Source of the DNA: Bradyrhizobium sp. 186
GTDB taxonomy: Bacteria > Pseudomonadota > Alphaproteobacteria > Rhizobiales > Xanthobacteraceae
Assembly: GCF_023101685.1 (NCBI RefSeq)
Contig: NZ_CP082164.1
Coordinates: 1,922,001-1,986,000, forward strand
Length of the DNA stretch: 64,000 bases
Direction: 5' to 3'
Each line of letters begins with the position of its first letter. Position 1 is the stretch's first letter. This document shows positions 9,007 to 17,987 of the stretch, one piece after another. Below the pieces are notes generated by a model. It searched no databases and was not told the origin of the DNA. It was given only the letters and a program-made list of their open reading frames with translations. Position numbers and translations under genes: made by a program.

Positions 9007-11394
9007 ATGGGCAATGTGATCGGGATCGGCGCGTCACCGAAACGGAAGGAAGACCAGCGCTTTCTCACCGGACGCGGCAATTACGTCTCCGACATCAAGC
9101 GTCCCGGCATGACGGCCGGCGTGTTCGTGCGCTCACCTCATGGACATGCGAAACTGCGCGGCATCGACAAGAGCGCGGCACTCGCAGCAACCGGTGTCAT
9201 CGCTGTCCTGACCGGGGATGACGTCGCCGACGATGGACTCGGTTCGCTACCCTGCGGCTGGGGCATCACGGACGCCAAGGGCGTGCCGATGAAGGAGCCG
9301 CCGTTCCCGATGCTGGCGCAGGACAAGGTGCGCTTCGTCGGCGACATGGTGGCCTTCGTCATCGCGGAGACGCCGGAGCAAGCGAATGCGGCGGCTGAGC
9401 TGTTGACGATCGATTACGAGGTGCTGCCCTCGGTGGTCGGCGTGCTCGAGGCCGTCCGGCCCGGCGCGCCGCAATTGTTCGACGACGTGCCGAACAACAT
9501 CTGCTGCGACTGGGAGCTCGGCGACAAGGCCGCGGTGGAGACCGCATTCCGTAAAGCCGCGCATGTCGCGAAGCTCAGTCTCGTCAACAACCGGCTGATC
9601 GGCAATCCGATGGAGCCGCGCGCGGCTATCGCGGAATATGAGCCCGGAACCGATCGCTTCACGCTGTGGACCACCAGCCAGTTCCCGCACGTCGTGCGCT
9701 TCCTGATGGGCGCGCTGGTGCTGAATATCCCGCAGCACAAGCTGCGCGTGGTCGCGCCCGATGTCGGCGGCGGTTTTGGCGTGAAGCAGTTCCATTACGG
9801 CGAGGAGGCCGTGATCACCTGGGCCGCCAAGCGGGTGATGCGGCCGATCAAATGGGTGGCGAGCCGCTCGGAAGGTTACGTGTCCGATCGGCACGGCCGC
9901 GATCACGTCACCGAGGCCGAGCTCGCGCTCGACGAGAACGGAAAGTTTCTGGCCTTCCGCGTCAAGACGCTCGCCAATATGGGCGGTTACCTCTCGACCT
10001 TCGGCCCGAACATCCCGACCAACCTCTACGGTCCGCTGCTCGGCGGCGTCTACACCACGCCCGCGATCTACTGCAATGTGAAGGTGGTCTTCACCAACAC
10101 CGTTCCTGTCGATGCCTATCGTGGCGCGGGCCGGCCCGAGGCGACCTTCGTGCTGGAGCGCATCGTCGATGTCGCAGCCAGTGAAATGGGGATCGATCGC
10201 GTCGAGATCCGCCGCCGCAACATGATCCCGAAGGAGGACTACCCGTATCAGACACCGGTGCTGGTGCAGTACGATTCCGGCGATCCGATGGGCTGCCTCG
10301 ACGGCGCGCTGGTGGCCGCAAACGTCAAGAATTTCGGCGTGCGCAAGGCGGAGTCGGCGCGCAGAGGCAAATTCCGCGGGCTCGGCTACTCGACCTATGT
10401 CGAGGCCTGCGGTCTTGCGCCGTCGCGCTTCGCGGGCCGGCTCGGCGCCCGCGGTGGTCTCTATGAAAGCGCTACGGTGCGCGTACATCCGACCGGCCAG
10501 GTGACGGTCATGATCGGAACTCACAATCATGGCCAGGGCCATGAGACGACGTTTGCGCAAATCGTCTCGGAAAAGCTCGGCGTGTCATTTGAGAACGTCG
10601 ACATCGTATTCGGCGATACCGACCGCGTGCAGTTCGGCATGGGTACCTATGGCTCGCGCTCCCTGGTAGTCGGCGGTGCGGCGCTGTCGAAGGCGACGGA
10701 CAAGGTGGTCGCGAAGGGTAAGAAGATCGCGGCGCATCTGCTCGAAGCCGCCGAAGTGGATATCCAGTTCGAGGCCGGCAAGTTCTCGGTCGCGGGCACC
10801 GACCGCATGAAGACGTTTGAGGAGATCGCGGGCGCCGCCTACGTGCCGCATGACTATCCGCTCGAAGTGCTGGAGCCGGGGCTGGAGGAGCAGGCCTATT
10901 ACGATCCCGTCAATTTCACCTATCCCGGCGGCTGCCACATCGCCGAGGTCGAGGTCGATCCGGAAACGGGCACGGTGACGCTGGTCAACTACACGGCGGT
11001 GGACGACGTCGGTACGGTCATCAACCCCATGATCGTCGAGGGCCAGTTGCACGGCGGCATCGTGCAGGGTGTCGGCCAGGCGCTGTTCGAGAACGCGGTC
11101 TACGACGAGGGCTCGGGCCAACTGCTGTCGGGCTCGCTGATGGACTACTGCATGCCGCGCGCGGATCACATGCCGATGATGAAGGTCGAGACGCATTCGA
11201 CGCTGTGCACGCACACGCCGATGGGCGTGAAGGGCTGCGGCGAGGTCGGCACCATCGGCTCGCCGGCCGCCGTCATCAATGCGGTGGTTGATGCGCTCTC
11301 GCATCTCGGCGTCACCCATGTCGACATGCCGGCGACACCGAACCGGATCTGGCGCCTGCTTCAGAACGCGTCGCTGCCAGTCGCCGCGGAATAG
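9007..11394 (+). CDS. Molybdopterin-binding large subunit of an aerobic CO-dehydrogenase/xanthine-dehydrogenase family enzyme
   Basis: Catalytic subunit that hydroxylates an organic substrate using the molybdenum cofactor and water. The ATG at 9007 (after GGGAGAGTGACC) gives 795 residues, starting [22 protein letters not shown] at the usual conserved point; an open frame extends upstream to 8647 but lies inside the small subunit gene. [22 protein letters not shown] and [11 protein letters not shown] are cofactor/substrate motifs. The active-site loop reads AYRGAGR, the form II type, not the AYxCSFR loop of true CO dehydrogenase, so CO is not the expected substrate. Relatives act on nicotinate, quinolines, carbon-nitrogen heterocycles or aldehydes. 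Confidence 0.92.
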   Translation: MGNVIGIGASPKRKEDQRFLTGRGNYVSDIKRPGMTAGVFVRSPHGHAKLRGIDKSAALAATGVIAVLTGDDVADDGLGSLPCGWGITDAKGVPMKEPPFPMLAQDKVRFVGDMVAFVIAETPEQANAAAELLTIDYEVLPSVVGVLEAVRPGAPQLFDDVPNNICCDWELGDKAAVETAFRKAAHVAKLSLVNNRLIGNPMEPRAAIAEYEPGTDRFTLWTTSQFPHVVRFLMGALVLNIPQHKLRVVAPDVGGGFGVKQFHYGEEAVITWAAKRVMRPIKWVASRSEGYVSDRHGRDHVTEAELALDENGKFLAFRVKTLANMGGYLSTFGPNIPTNLYGPLLGGVYTTPAIYCNVKVVFTNTVPVDAYRGAGRPEATFVLERIVDVAASEMGIDRVEIRRRNMIPKEDYPYQTPVLVQYDSGDPMGCLDGALVAANVKNFGVRKAESARRGKFRGLGYSTYVEACGLAPSRFAGRLGARGGLYESATVRVHPTGQVTVMIGTHNHGQGHETTFAQIVSEKLGVSFENVDIVFGDTDRVQFGMGTYGSRSLVVGGAALSKATDKVVAKGKKIAAHLLEAAEVDIQFEAGKFSVAGTDRMKTFEEIAGAAYVPHDYPLEVLEPGLEEQAYYDPVNFTYPGGCHIAEVEVDPETGTVTLVNYTAVDDVGTVINPMIVEGQLHGGIVQGVGQALFENAVYDEGSGQLLSGSLMDYCMPRADHMPMMKVETHSTLCTHTPMGVKGCGEVGTIGSPAAVINAVVDALSHLGVTHVDMPATPNRIWRLLQNASLPVAAE

Positions 11395-11406
11395 GGAGGG
11401 ATAACA

Positions 11407-12204
11407 ATGAAACCGTTTGCCTATCACCAGCCGAGCGAAATTCCCGACGCGGCGAAGCTACTGACCTCGATCGAGGACAGCAAGCTCGTCGCCGGCGGCA
11501 TGACGTTGATCCCGACGCTGAAGCAGCGGCTTGCGAGTCCGGTAGCGCTGATCGATCTCTCCAGTCTCGGAAACTTGAAGGGCATTGCCGACGACGGCGC
11601 AACGATTACCATCGGCGCGATGACGGCGCATGCGGTGGTGGCCGCCTCGAAGCTGGTGCAGGCAAGGATTCCCGGGCTCGCCGCGCTGGCCTCGATGATC
11701 GGTGATCCCGCTGTGCGCAGCCGCGGCACCATCGGCGGCTCGGTCGCGAACAACGATCCGGCCGCGGATTATCCCGCGGGCGTGCTCGGTCTCGGTGCAT
11801 CCATCGTAACCAGCACGCGCGAGATTGTGGCCGACAAATTCTTCCGCGGCCTGTTCGAGACCGCACTTGAACCGGGCGAGATCATCACTGCGATCCGCTT
11901 TCCCGTGCCGCTCAAGGCGGGCTACGCGAAATTCAAGGCGCCGGCGTCACGCTACGCGCTGGTCGGCGTGTTCGTCGCGAAATTCGCCGATGGCGTCCGC
12001 GTGGCCGTGACTGGAGCGGGCTCCGGTGTATTCCGGGTGCCGCCGATGGAAGAAGCGCTGTCGCAAAATTTCGATCCGTCCGCGATCGCGGCGATCAAGA
12101 TCGATACCGACGGCCTCACCTCCGACATCCACGCCGAAGCCGACTACCGTGCGCATCTCGTCACGGTGATGGCCAAGCGTGCGGTCGACGCGTCGCTCAG
12201 CTAG
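11407..12204 (+). CDS. FAD-binding medium subunit of a molybdenum hydroxylase (CoxM-like)
   Basis: Flavoprotein subunit that takes electrons from the iron-sulfur subunit and passes them to an acceptor. The 265 residues start MKPFAYHQPSEI, then AGGMTLIPTLKQ and the FAD pyrophosphate loop GTIGGSVANNDPAADYPA. The C-terminal CO_deh_flav_C domain covers about residues 165-262. Start follows GGGAGGGATAACA. It lies 12 nt after the large subunit. The S-L-M gene order differs from the M-S-L order of classic cox operons, which again argues for a catabolic hydroxylase rather than a CO dehydrogenase. Confidence 0.92.
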   Translation: MKPFAYHQPSEIPDAAKLLTSIEDSKLVAGGMTLIPTLKQRLASPVALIDLSSLGNLKGIADDGATITIGAMTAHAVVAASKLVQARIPGLAALASMIGDPAVRSRGTIGGSVANNDPAADYPAGVLGLGASIVTSTREIVADKFFRGLFETALEPGEIITAIRFPVPLKAGYAKFKAPASRYALVGVFVAKFADGVRVAVTGAGSGVFRVPPMEEALSQNFDPSAIAAIKIDTDGLTSDIHAEADYRAHLVTVMAKRAVDASLS

Positions 12205-12217
12205 CTCTTTAGGGTTT

Positions 12218-13711
12218 ATGATGACTGATGGTTCCGGCCGAACGGCCTTCCCGCCGGCGCCGACTGGCCTTGGCGCGCTCTCTGCAACCGAGATCATGGC
12301 CGGTTATCGGCGCAGGGCGTTCACCCCGTGCGATGTCGTCGACGACACGATCGCCGCGCTTGAGAAGACAGACGCAGCCTGCAACGCAGTGGTGACGCCG
12401 ATGTACGAGCAGGCGAGAGCGGATGCCGACCGTCTCACCAAGGAAATGCGCGCAGGCGAAGCCATGGGGCCGCTCGCCGGCGTGCCGGTCACGATCAAGG
12501 ATCTCGTCTTCGTCGCGGGCGTGCCGGCCTATGGCGGCTCTCCGCTGAACAAGGCATTCGTGCCCGAGGTCGATGCCGCCGTGGTGTCGGCGCTGAAGGC
12601 GTCCGGCGCGATCATCACCTGCAAGACCACGACCTGCGAGTCCGGCTACAAGCTGACGGCGGACAGCCCCGTCACGGGTACCACGCGAAACCCCTGGAAT
12701 CCCGGTCGCACCAGTGGCGGGTCGAGCGGCGGCGCGGCGGCGGGCGTTGCCGCCGGCTGCGGCCCGATCGCGATCGGTACCGACGGCGTCGGCTCGATCC
12801 GCGTGCCCTCGTCGTTCTGCGGCGTGTTCGGCCTCAAGCCGACCTTCGGCCTGGTGCCGCGCTCGCCCGGCTTCTCGCCGCCGTCCTGGGCCTCGCTCGC
12901 CCACACCGGGCCGATCGCGCGCACGGTCGCGGATGCCGCGCTCGCGCTGGAGATCATCGCGGGCTACGATTTGCGCGATCCCGCGAGCCTGCCGGTGTCG
13001 CCGCGCCGCTTCGATACAAATCCCGCTCCGTTGAACGGCATTCGCATCGGTGCCAGCGCCGATCTCGGCTACGCCGCCGTCAGCCCCGACGTGCGTGCGG
13101 CCTTTGCCAAGGCGCTCGCCATTTTGGAATCCTGCGGCGCGCAGGTCAGCATCGATGATCCCGGTCTCGATCCCGGCATTCTCGAGCACACGCTGAAGCC
13201 GATCGCCTTCACCGAGCAGGCGGCGGCCGTTGCAGGCAAGACGATGGCCGATCTCGCGGACTCGGAGGCCGACTATCGCGATGTCATCAATGCCGGACGC
13301 CATTACAGCGGCACCGACTATATCGAGGCTGGCTACCGCCGCGGCCAGGCCCGCAACGCTTTCCTGAAACTGTTCGAGCGCGTCGATGCGCTGGTGACGC
13401 CGACGGTCGCGGTGACCGCGTTCGAGGCAGGCCAACTCGGCGTCGACCGCATCGACGGCAGCAAGATCGATCCGCATCTCGGCTGGTCGCCCTTCACCTG
13501 GCCGATCAACCTCGCCGGCCTTCCGGCCGCCACGCTGCCCTGCGGTTTTGATCGCGACGGCTTGCCGATCGGTTTACAGATCATCGCGCCCTGGCTCGAC
13601 GAGCCAACCATCTTCCGGATTGCCGCAGCGTTCGAGCAGGGGCAGCCCTGGGCAAAATTCTGGCCGTCGCTGGCGCTGCGGGAGGAGGGGCGGGCGCGGG
13701 CGAGGGTGTGA
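12218..13711 (+). CDS. Amidase signature family hydrolase
   Basis: Cytoplasmic amide or related C-N bond hydrolase with a Ser-cisSer-Lys triad. Taking the ATG at 12218 (after agggttt) gives 497 residues. Lys94 in VTIKDLVF, Ser169 in TSGGSSGG and Ser193 in GVGSIRVPSS have the family's 24-residue serine spacing, so the catalytic triad is complete. The C-terminal GLPIGLQIIAP is also diagnostic. It lies 13 nt after the FAD subunit gene and is the last gene of the cluster that begins at 4165. A likely role is releasing ammonia from the substrate of the hydroxylase or its product; GatA is unlikely because gatB and gatC are absent. Confidence 0.9.
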   Translation: MMTDGSGRTAFPPAPTGLGALSATEIMAGYRRRAFTPCDVVDDTIAALEKTDAACNAVVTPMYEQARADADRLTKEMRAGEAMGPLAGVPVTIKDLVFVAGVPAYGGSPLNKAFVPEVDAAVVSALKASGAIITCKTTTCESGYKLTADSPVTGTTRNPWNPGRTSGGSSGGAAAGVAAGCGPIAIGTDGVGSIRVPSSFCGVFGLKPTFGLVPRSPGFSPPSWASLAHTGPIARTVADAALALEIIAGYDLRDPASLPVSPRRFDTNPAPLNGIRIGASADLGYAAVSPDVRAAFAKALAILESCGAQVSIDDPGLDPGILEHTLKPIAFTEQAAAVAGKTMADLADSEADYRDVINAGRHYSGTDYIEAGYRRGQARNAFLKLFERVDALVTPTVAVTAFEAGQLGVDRIDGSKIDPHLGWSPFTWPINLAGLPAATLPCGFDRDGLPIGLQIIAPWLDEPTIFRIAAAFEQGQPWAKFWPSLALREEGRARARV

Positions 13712-13806
13712 CGGACAAGGCGGACGTTGCGTCAGTTGGCCACGGACCCGGCCAGCGAACGATCAGACGATTTCAGGCACCTGACATCAGCCTCAAATCA
13801 GATTTT

Positions 13807-14691
13807 TCAGGTCTGCAAAGCTCGAACCTGTTGCCAGGCGAAGAAATTCGTTCCGCTCCGCAGGATCGAGCAACTTCGGCGCTGCCAAGAGGCGTAGTTC
13901 GCGACCGTACCAACGCAGCTTGTCGGCGGTAAGGCGTTGGCATCGTTCCGATCGACATATCTCAGAGCCTCGCTCTCGAGACGCTGCCCAATCGCCACAA
14001 TCCTGCTACCGCTCGTAGGATGAGTCATCTGCCCCTGTTCCATCGCCGCAGTTGCGAAAAACAGGAAAGGTACTCCCAAGGCAAGGATATGGAGTTCGGC
14101 CATCGCGTCGAGCGCATATCCATCCGCTGCGCGCTCCTGCTCCTGCGAGGCAATGTTGGTGAGGGCGATCGTGTGGTTGAGAGCAAGATGTCCGAGTTCA
14201 TGCAAGAGCAGGAAGCACAATGCGCCGTTGAGGCACTTGCTGGAGACGTCTTTGACGGACTCGTCCTGGTAGATCGAAGCATCAACGCCGAACGCTTCAA
14301 ATGGCCCAGGCGGTGTCGAAGATGAGGGGGCAGCTGCCATGGCGGCAAACAGCATGCAAAGGATCAGGGCCTTTGCTTCGAGGGTTCGATGTAACCAAGC
14401 CCAGATACCCGCGTATTCGTCGAGCCACCTGATTGTCCGCAGAGGCAGTATCACCGCGCGTCTGTTTGGGTCAGCGCCGACGTGCAAGGGAAAGCCGGGG
14501 TCGGCCCCATACTCCGCAGATAGATTGACGGGAACCTCGAGCCCGACTCTTCCCAGGGCCGCCCTTCGGGTCGGCGTCATTGCAGCGAGTAGATTGGTCT
14601 CGAAAACATACCTCAGCCATGGTTCGTATTGGCCGCGGCTGTCTTCAAGTTGCTCTAGGCTGTAGAGGCCTGTCACGTGTCTGTCCGTCAT
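13807..14691 (-). CDS. M48-like zinc metallopeptidase, hypothetical
   Basis: A 294-residue protein of unknown role. LLLHELGHLAL gives a zinc motif HELGH (His164, Glu165, His168), and ERAAD (Glu186 to Asp190) has the ExxxD spacing of the third ligand in M48 peptidases. A hydrophobic segment around residues 108-121 may be a membrane anchor. The N-terminal 100 residues contain no domain I recognise. The start codon lies inside the 3' end of the upstream membrane-protein gene (47-bp overlap in another frame), which suggests translational coupling. It may act on the partner or be regulated by it; function is otherwise unknown. Confidence 0.7.
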   Translation of the reverse strand: MTDRHVTGLYSLEQLEDSRGQYEPWLRYVFETNLLAAMTPTRRAALGRVGLEVPVNLSAEYGADPGFPLHVGADPNRRAVILPLRTIRWLDEYAGIWAWLHRTLEAKALILCMLFAAMAAAPSSSTPPGPFEAFGVDASIYQDESVKDVSSKCLNGALCFLLLHELGHLALNHTIALTNIASQEQERAADGYALDAMAELHILALGVPFLFFATAAMEQGQMTHPTSGSRIVAIGQRLESEALRYVDRNDANALPPTSCVGTVANYASWQRRSCSILRSGTNFFAWQQVRALQT

Positions 14692-15271
14692 TGAGCCGAC
14701 TCATCTCTGACGCGAGTTCCGTGTTTAGCCGCGCGTTGTAGATTTCACTGACGGGGCCGTCTGACGGTATGTGTCCTTCTACGATCCTCATGAATGCGGC
14801 CGTATCACCCCAAGCGGGATTCCAGTTGCGCGCCATCAAGGCGACGCGAGCCTGGTGCGTTGCTCGTTCGACATCGGAATGGTCGAGATCGCGTGGGGAA
14901 GCGGCCGCAATCGCATTGAGTACGGCGATGTCGTTCTTGAGCCGTATTAAATCTCCAGAAGCGCTCTCGGTAGGGAGACCGAAGCGAACTAAGCGATTCT
15001 TAATCGGTCCCTTCTGCGACTCGTCGATAGTTACGACGGCGCCGAGACATCGCCACAGCAAAAAGATGCCAAAGCCGGCAAATACAATGCCGGGGCCGAC
15101 CTTGGTCACGGTAACGATATAGCTGCCCCATTTCACATCGATGTTTGAATCGCCCAACGGGACGGTTTGAAACAACTCATAACCGAACCAGACGCAGAGA
15201 ACCCCGGCGCCGACGATTGCGAGGCGCTCGATCGCGCGAGCCAAAGATACAAACGGCGTTGCGTCGCTCAT
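14645..15271 (-). CDS. Hypothetical membrane protein, overlaps the metallopeptidase gene
   Basis: A 208-residue protein with two hydrophobic segments, at about residues 16-36 (LAIVGAGVLCVWFGYELF) and 57-75 (GPGIVFAGFGIFLLW), then a polar C-terminal half of about 120 residues. I do not recognise a family. It is transcribed with the M48-like gene, whose start lies 47 bp before this stop. The shared strand, overlap and similar topology suggest a two-protein unit such as a membrane-anchored peptidase and its partner. Confidence 0.65.
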   Translation of the reverse strand: MSDATPFVSLARAIERLAIVGAGVLCVWFGYELFQTVPLGDSNIDVKWGSYIVTVTKVGPGIVFAGFGIFLLWRCLGAVVTIDESQKGPIKNRLVRFGLPTESASGDLIRLKNDIAVLNAIAAASPRDLDHSDVERATHQARVALMARNWNPAWGDTAAFMRIVEGHIPSDGPVSEIYNARLNTELASEMSRLNDGQTRDRPLQPRAT

Positions 15272-15381
15272 GGGTGGCCGCCTTGACGATCAACTCATTG
15301 TTTATAGATGTTATGGTCGCTCTATGATAGATGTCTTGTACAAATTAACGTTTAGGATGTTTCTGCCGCGGGGAGGCTGAC

Positions 15382-15729
15382 GTGCCGAATGACCCGTTTT
15401 TGAGCTTGTTTCTGTATTTCTGGCCCTTTCTGATCATTCTAGTTGTGATCGGAATCATGATCCGGGTTGTAATCTTCTTTGCATTCGCCTGGACGGCGAT
15501 GAAGCAAATAAATCAGTTCCAGCGCCAGCTCGACGGAATCGTTCTCAACCTGCCGCCGCCAGGCTCGTACCCTTCTCATCAATGGATCGGAGAAGCGACC
15601 ACATTGGCTACGACCTGGAACCAGTTGGCGCCGATACAACAGGCGCGATTGGAGAACCGAAAGGCCGATATCATGGCGACGTTCACGAGCGCTGGTGTGC
15701 CTTTCACCCCGCCGTCGGGCTGGCGATGA
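15382..15729 (+). CDS. Small hypothetical membrane protein
   Basis: A 115-residue protein starting at GTG 15382, with GGGAGG 7 nt upstream. The N-terminal third is hydrophobic: one or two membrane segments between residues 6 and 40 (FWPFLIILVVIGIMIRVVIF). The remainder is polar and without known motifs. It is divergent from the membrane protein/metallopeptidase pair and followed by a hairpin at 15764-15783. No function can be assigned. Confidence 0.6.
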   Translation: MPNDPFLSLFLYFWPFLIILVVIGIMIRVVIFFAFAWTAMKQINQFQRQLDGIVLNLPPPGSYPSHQWIGEATTLATTWNQLAPIQQARLENRKADIMATFTSAGVPFTPPSGWR

Positions 15730-15763
15730 TTGCCGTCATGTAGAGCCAGTAAATTATTAGCGT

Positions 15764-15783
15764 CATCACCCGAACGGGTGATG
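15764..15783. terminator. Hairpin between convergent genes, possible bidirectional terminator
   Basis: A perfect inverted repeat, CATCACCCG then AA then CGGGTGATG, lies between the stop of the rightward small membrane protein and the stop of the leftward LysR gene. No long T run follows on either strand, so Rho-independent function is only plausible. Confidence 0.45.
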
Positions 15784-15940
15784 CGGCTGGCGGTGCGATC
15801 ACGAGGCTGCGACGCTAGCTAAGAAAGATCGCGAACTGAAACCCGATGCAAAATGGGCCAGGCAACATCGGCTGCGCGGTTTCATGGGCTGTTGCAGGAA
15901 GCGGTCGAGAGGCCGCAATTCGACGTGGTCTCGCTGCGGG

Positions 15941-16840
15941 TCACGACAGCTCGATCGGCAGATCCCTGCCGCTGAGCTCTTCGTCGAGGCGCAGATAGTG
16001 CGCGAGATAATCGTGCAGCGCGGTCGCCGCTTTGGAGGTGGCGCCGCTCGATTTGTAGAGCAGGAGCTCGATCTTCGGCAGCGGCGGCAGGCCCTCATTC
16101 GGGCCGATCTCGCGCATCGCCGGCACCAGCGCGCTGCGGCCGAGCACGGTGACCGCCATGCCGGCGAAGGCTGCTGCCTGAAGTCCTCCGACGCTTTCGC
16201 TGACGCAGGCGATGCGCCAGCGCAAGTTCGCGCGCTCCAGCGTATCGATCGCGTAGTCGCGATAGATATTGCCGGGCGGCAGCAGCGCCAGCGGGATCGG
16301 GCGTTCCTGATGGGCAGCGGATTGTTCGCCGGTCATCCAGACCAGCTGCTCGCGCCGCACCACCTGACCGCCCGTAAAATCGTTCATGCGGGTAACGAGC
16401 GCGATGTCGACGTCGCCGCGCTTGACGAGGCCGACGAGCGGCGTCGACAGAGCACAGTTGAGCTCGACCTGGACGCGGGGAAACGACTTGCGGAACACGC
16501 TGAGGATCGACGGCAGCATGAACGCTGCATAGAGATCCGGCGTGCCGAGCACGACCTGGCCCTCGATCTCCTGCGACGCCAGTTGCGAAATCAGCTCGTC
16601 ATGCAACCGCAGGATGGATTTGGCGTAGGTGAGAACGGTGGTGCCGTCCTCGGTCAGCATCAGCCGGCGGCCGGCGTGCTCGAACAATTGCTTGCCGGTG
16701 AGCTCCTCCAGCCGCTGCAATTGCAGGGTGATGGCAGGCTGGGTGCGGCCCAACCGTCGCGCGGTCTCGGTGATGCTGCCGGTCTCGACCACCGAGATCA
16801 GCGACCGGAGCATGCGGATGTCGAGACTGATGAGGTTCAT
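15941..16840 (-). CDS. LysR-family transcriptional regulator
   Basis: A 299-residue regulator with an N-terminal winged helix-turn-helix (residues about 5-65: MLRSLISVVETGSITETARRLG, then TQPAITLQLQRLEE) and a C-terminal LysR_substrate effector domain (about 95-295). It is encoded on the minus strand, with its start 67 nt downstream of the stop of the second LysR gene. Target and effector are not evident: it is not divergent from any gene in the window, since the next gene upstream is on the same strand. Confidence 0.9.
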   Translation of the reverse strand: MNLISLDIRMLRSLISVVETGSITETARRLGRTQPAITLQLQRLEELTGKQLFEHAGRRLMLTEDGTTVLTYAKSILRLHDELISQLASQEIEGQVVLGTPDLYAAFMLPSILSVFRKSFPRVQVELNCALSTPLVGLVKRGDVDIALVTRMNDFTGGQVVRREQLVWMTGEQSAAHQERPIPLALLPPGNIYRDYAIDTLERANLRWRIACVSESVGGLQAAAFAGMAVTVLGRSALVPAMREIGPNEGLPPLPKIELLLYKSSGATSKAATALHDYLAHYLRLDEELSGRDLPIELS

Positions 16841-16907
16841 GCGGCGTCCATATCGCCCAGAATTTATGCAAGTTCCATGCTAGGGGGCCGCGTGGCCCCG
16901 TCGTCCG

Positions 16908-17873
16908 TTATCTCGCCCGAGATGCTGTGGAGGCGGATTTTCCGCCGGTGCGGCCCTTGCGCACCGTATTCCAGAAATTCTCGGCCGCCCGCGTCATGCG
17001 AGCGCGCACGCGGAACAAGGAAATACTGATCGCGATATCCCAATCCTCGGCGCCCGCGCGCAGGAGCCGGCCGCTTTCGAGGTCGGCACGGACGAGGCTG
17101 AGCGGCGCCCATGTGATGCCGCGTCCCTCGCGCGCCATGTCGATCAGCAGCATGACCGGCGCGGAGAAGCTCGGAACGAGCCAGGCCGCCGGCTCCTTCG
17201 TCGCCAGGAACGACGTGACGATTCGCCCTACGCCGGAGCCGGGATGGTAGGCGAGATAAGGCAGCGGCGCTCCGGCCGCGCCTGGCAGTGCGTAGCGCGG
17301 CTTTGCCTTGCTGCGGCGTCCGCCACGTGCGGCCTTGGTGAGCGGCGCGCTGATCGGGATCAGCACGTCGGTCGAGAGCTCGATGCGCTGGAAGCGGTCC
17401 ATGTCGAGCCGGCTCACCAGTGACGGATGATGATGCGCCAGAAGGAAATGCGCCTGCGCATCCAAGAGCAGCTTTTCGCAGCCGGCGAAATTGGAGGCGA
17501 CCAGCTGCACGGCCGAGTTGGCGCGTGCGCTGTCCGAGCTCCGGATCCATTCCGGAAAGAAAGTTTGTGACAGCGCATGCGTGGCCGCGAAGGTGATGGT
17601 CTCGGCTTTCAGCCGCGCCATTTCGAGCGCTTCCTCCCGCCCGACCAGGACCCGTCGCAGCACGTCTTCGGCCACGGAACGAAAACTCTCGCCGGCCGGC
17701 GTCAGCGTGATGGTGTGTGTCGAGCGCTCGAACAGCGCCGTTCCCAGCCATTCCTCGAGCGACCTGATGCGGCGGCTCAGCGCCGGCTGGGTCACGTGCC
17801 GTCGCTCGGAGGCGCGCGAGAACCCGCCCTCCTCAGCGATGGCAAGGAAATCCTCCAGCCAAATCAGGTCCAT
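16908..17873 (-). CDS. LysR-family transcriptional regulator, divergent from the symporter/MmgE operon
   Basis: A 321-residue regulator starting at ATG 17873 with AAGGAC upstream; 35 more codons are open upstream but begin outside the conserved HTH start. The HTH spans MDLIWLEDFLAIAEEGG to about residue 62, and the effector-binding domain about 90-295. It is transcribed away from the operon starting at 17988, with a 114-bp shared intergenic region holding a T-N11-A dyad. By the usual LysR arrangement it probably controls that operon in response to a pathway metabolite. Confidence 0.88.
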   Translation of the reverse strand: MDLIWLEDFLAIAEEGGFSRASERRHVTQPALSRRIRSLEEWLGTALFERSTHTITLTPAGESFRSVAEDVLRRVLVGREEALEMARLKAETITFAATHALSQTFFPEWIRSSDSARANSAVQLVASNFAGCEKLLLDAQAHFLLAHHHPSLVSRLDMDRFQRIELSTDVLIPISAPLTKAARGGRRSKAKPRYALPGAAGAPLPYLAYHPGSGVGRIVTSFLATKEPAAWLVPSFSAPVMLLIDMAREGRGITWAPLSLVRADLESGRLLRAGAEDWDIAISISLFRVRARMTRAAENFWNTVRKGRTGGKSASTASRAR

Positions 17874-17894
17874 ATGACGTTTTGTCCTTAAATC

Positions 17895-17909
17895 ATACCG
17901 ATACGGCAT
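17895..17909. promoter_or_regulatory. Candidate LysR-binding dyad (T-N11-A)
   Basis: ATACCG-ATA-CGGCAT is an interrupted palindrome with one mismatch, and contains T (17896), 11 bases, then A (17908). It lies 22 bp upstream of the LysR start and 79 bp upstream of the symporter start, a normal place for an autoregulatory LysR box. Binding is inferred only. Confidence 0.45.
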
Positions 17910-17987
17910 TAGCGCCTGAAAGACCGCTGGTCCAATGTAAACGGCATTGAAAGACAAGAACAAAGCGCCACCACGCATGGCGCGACG

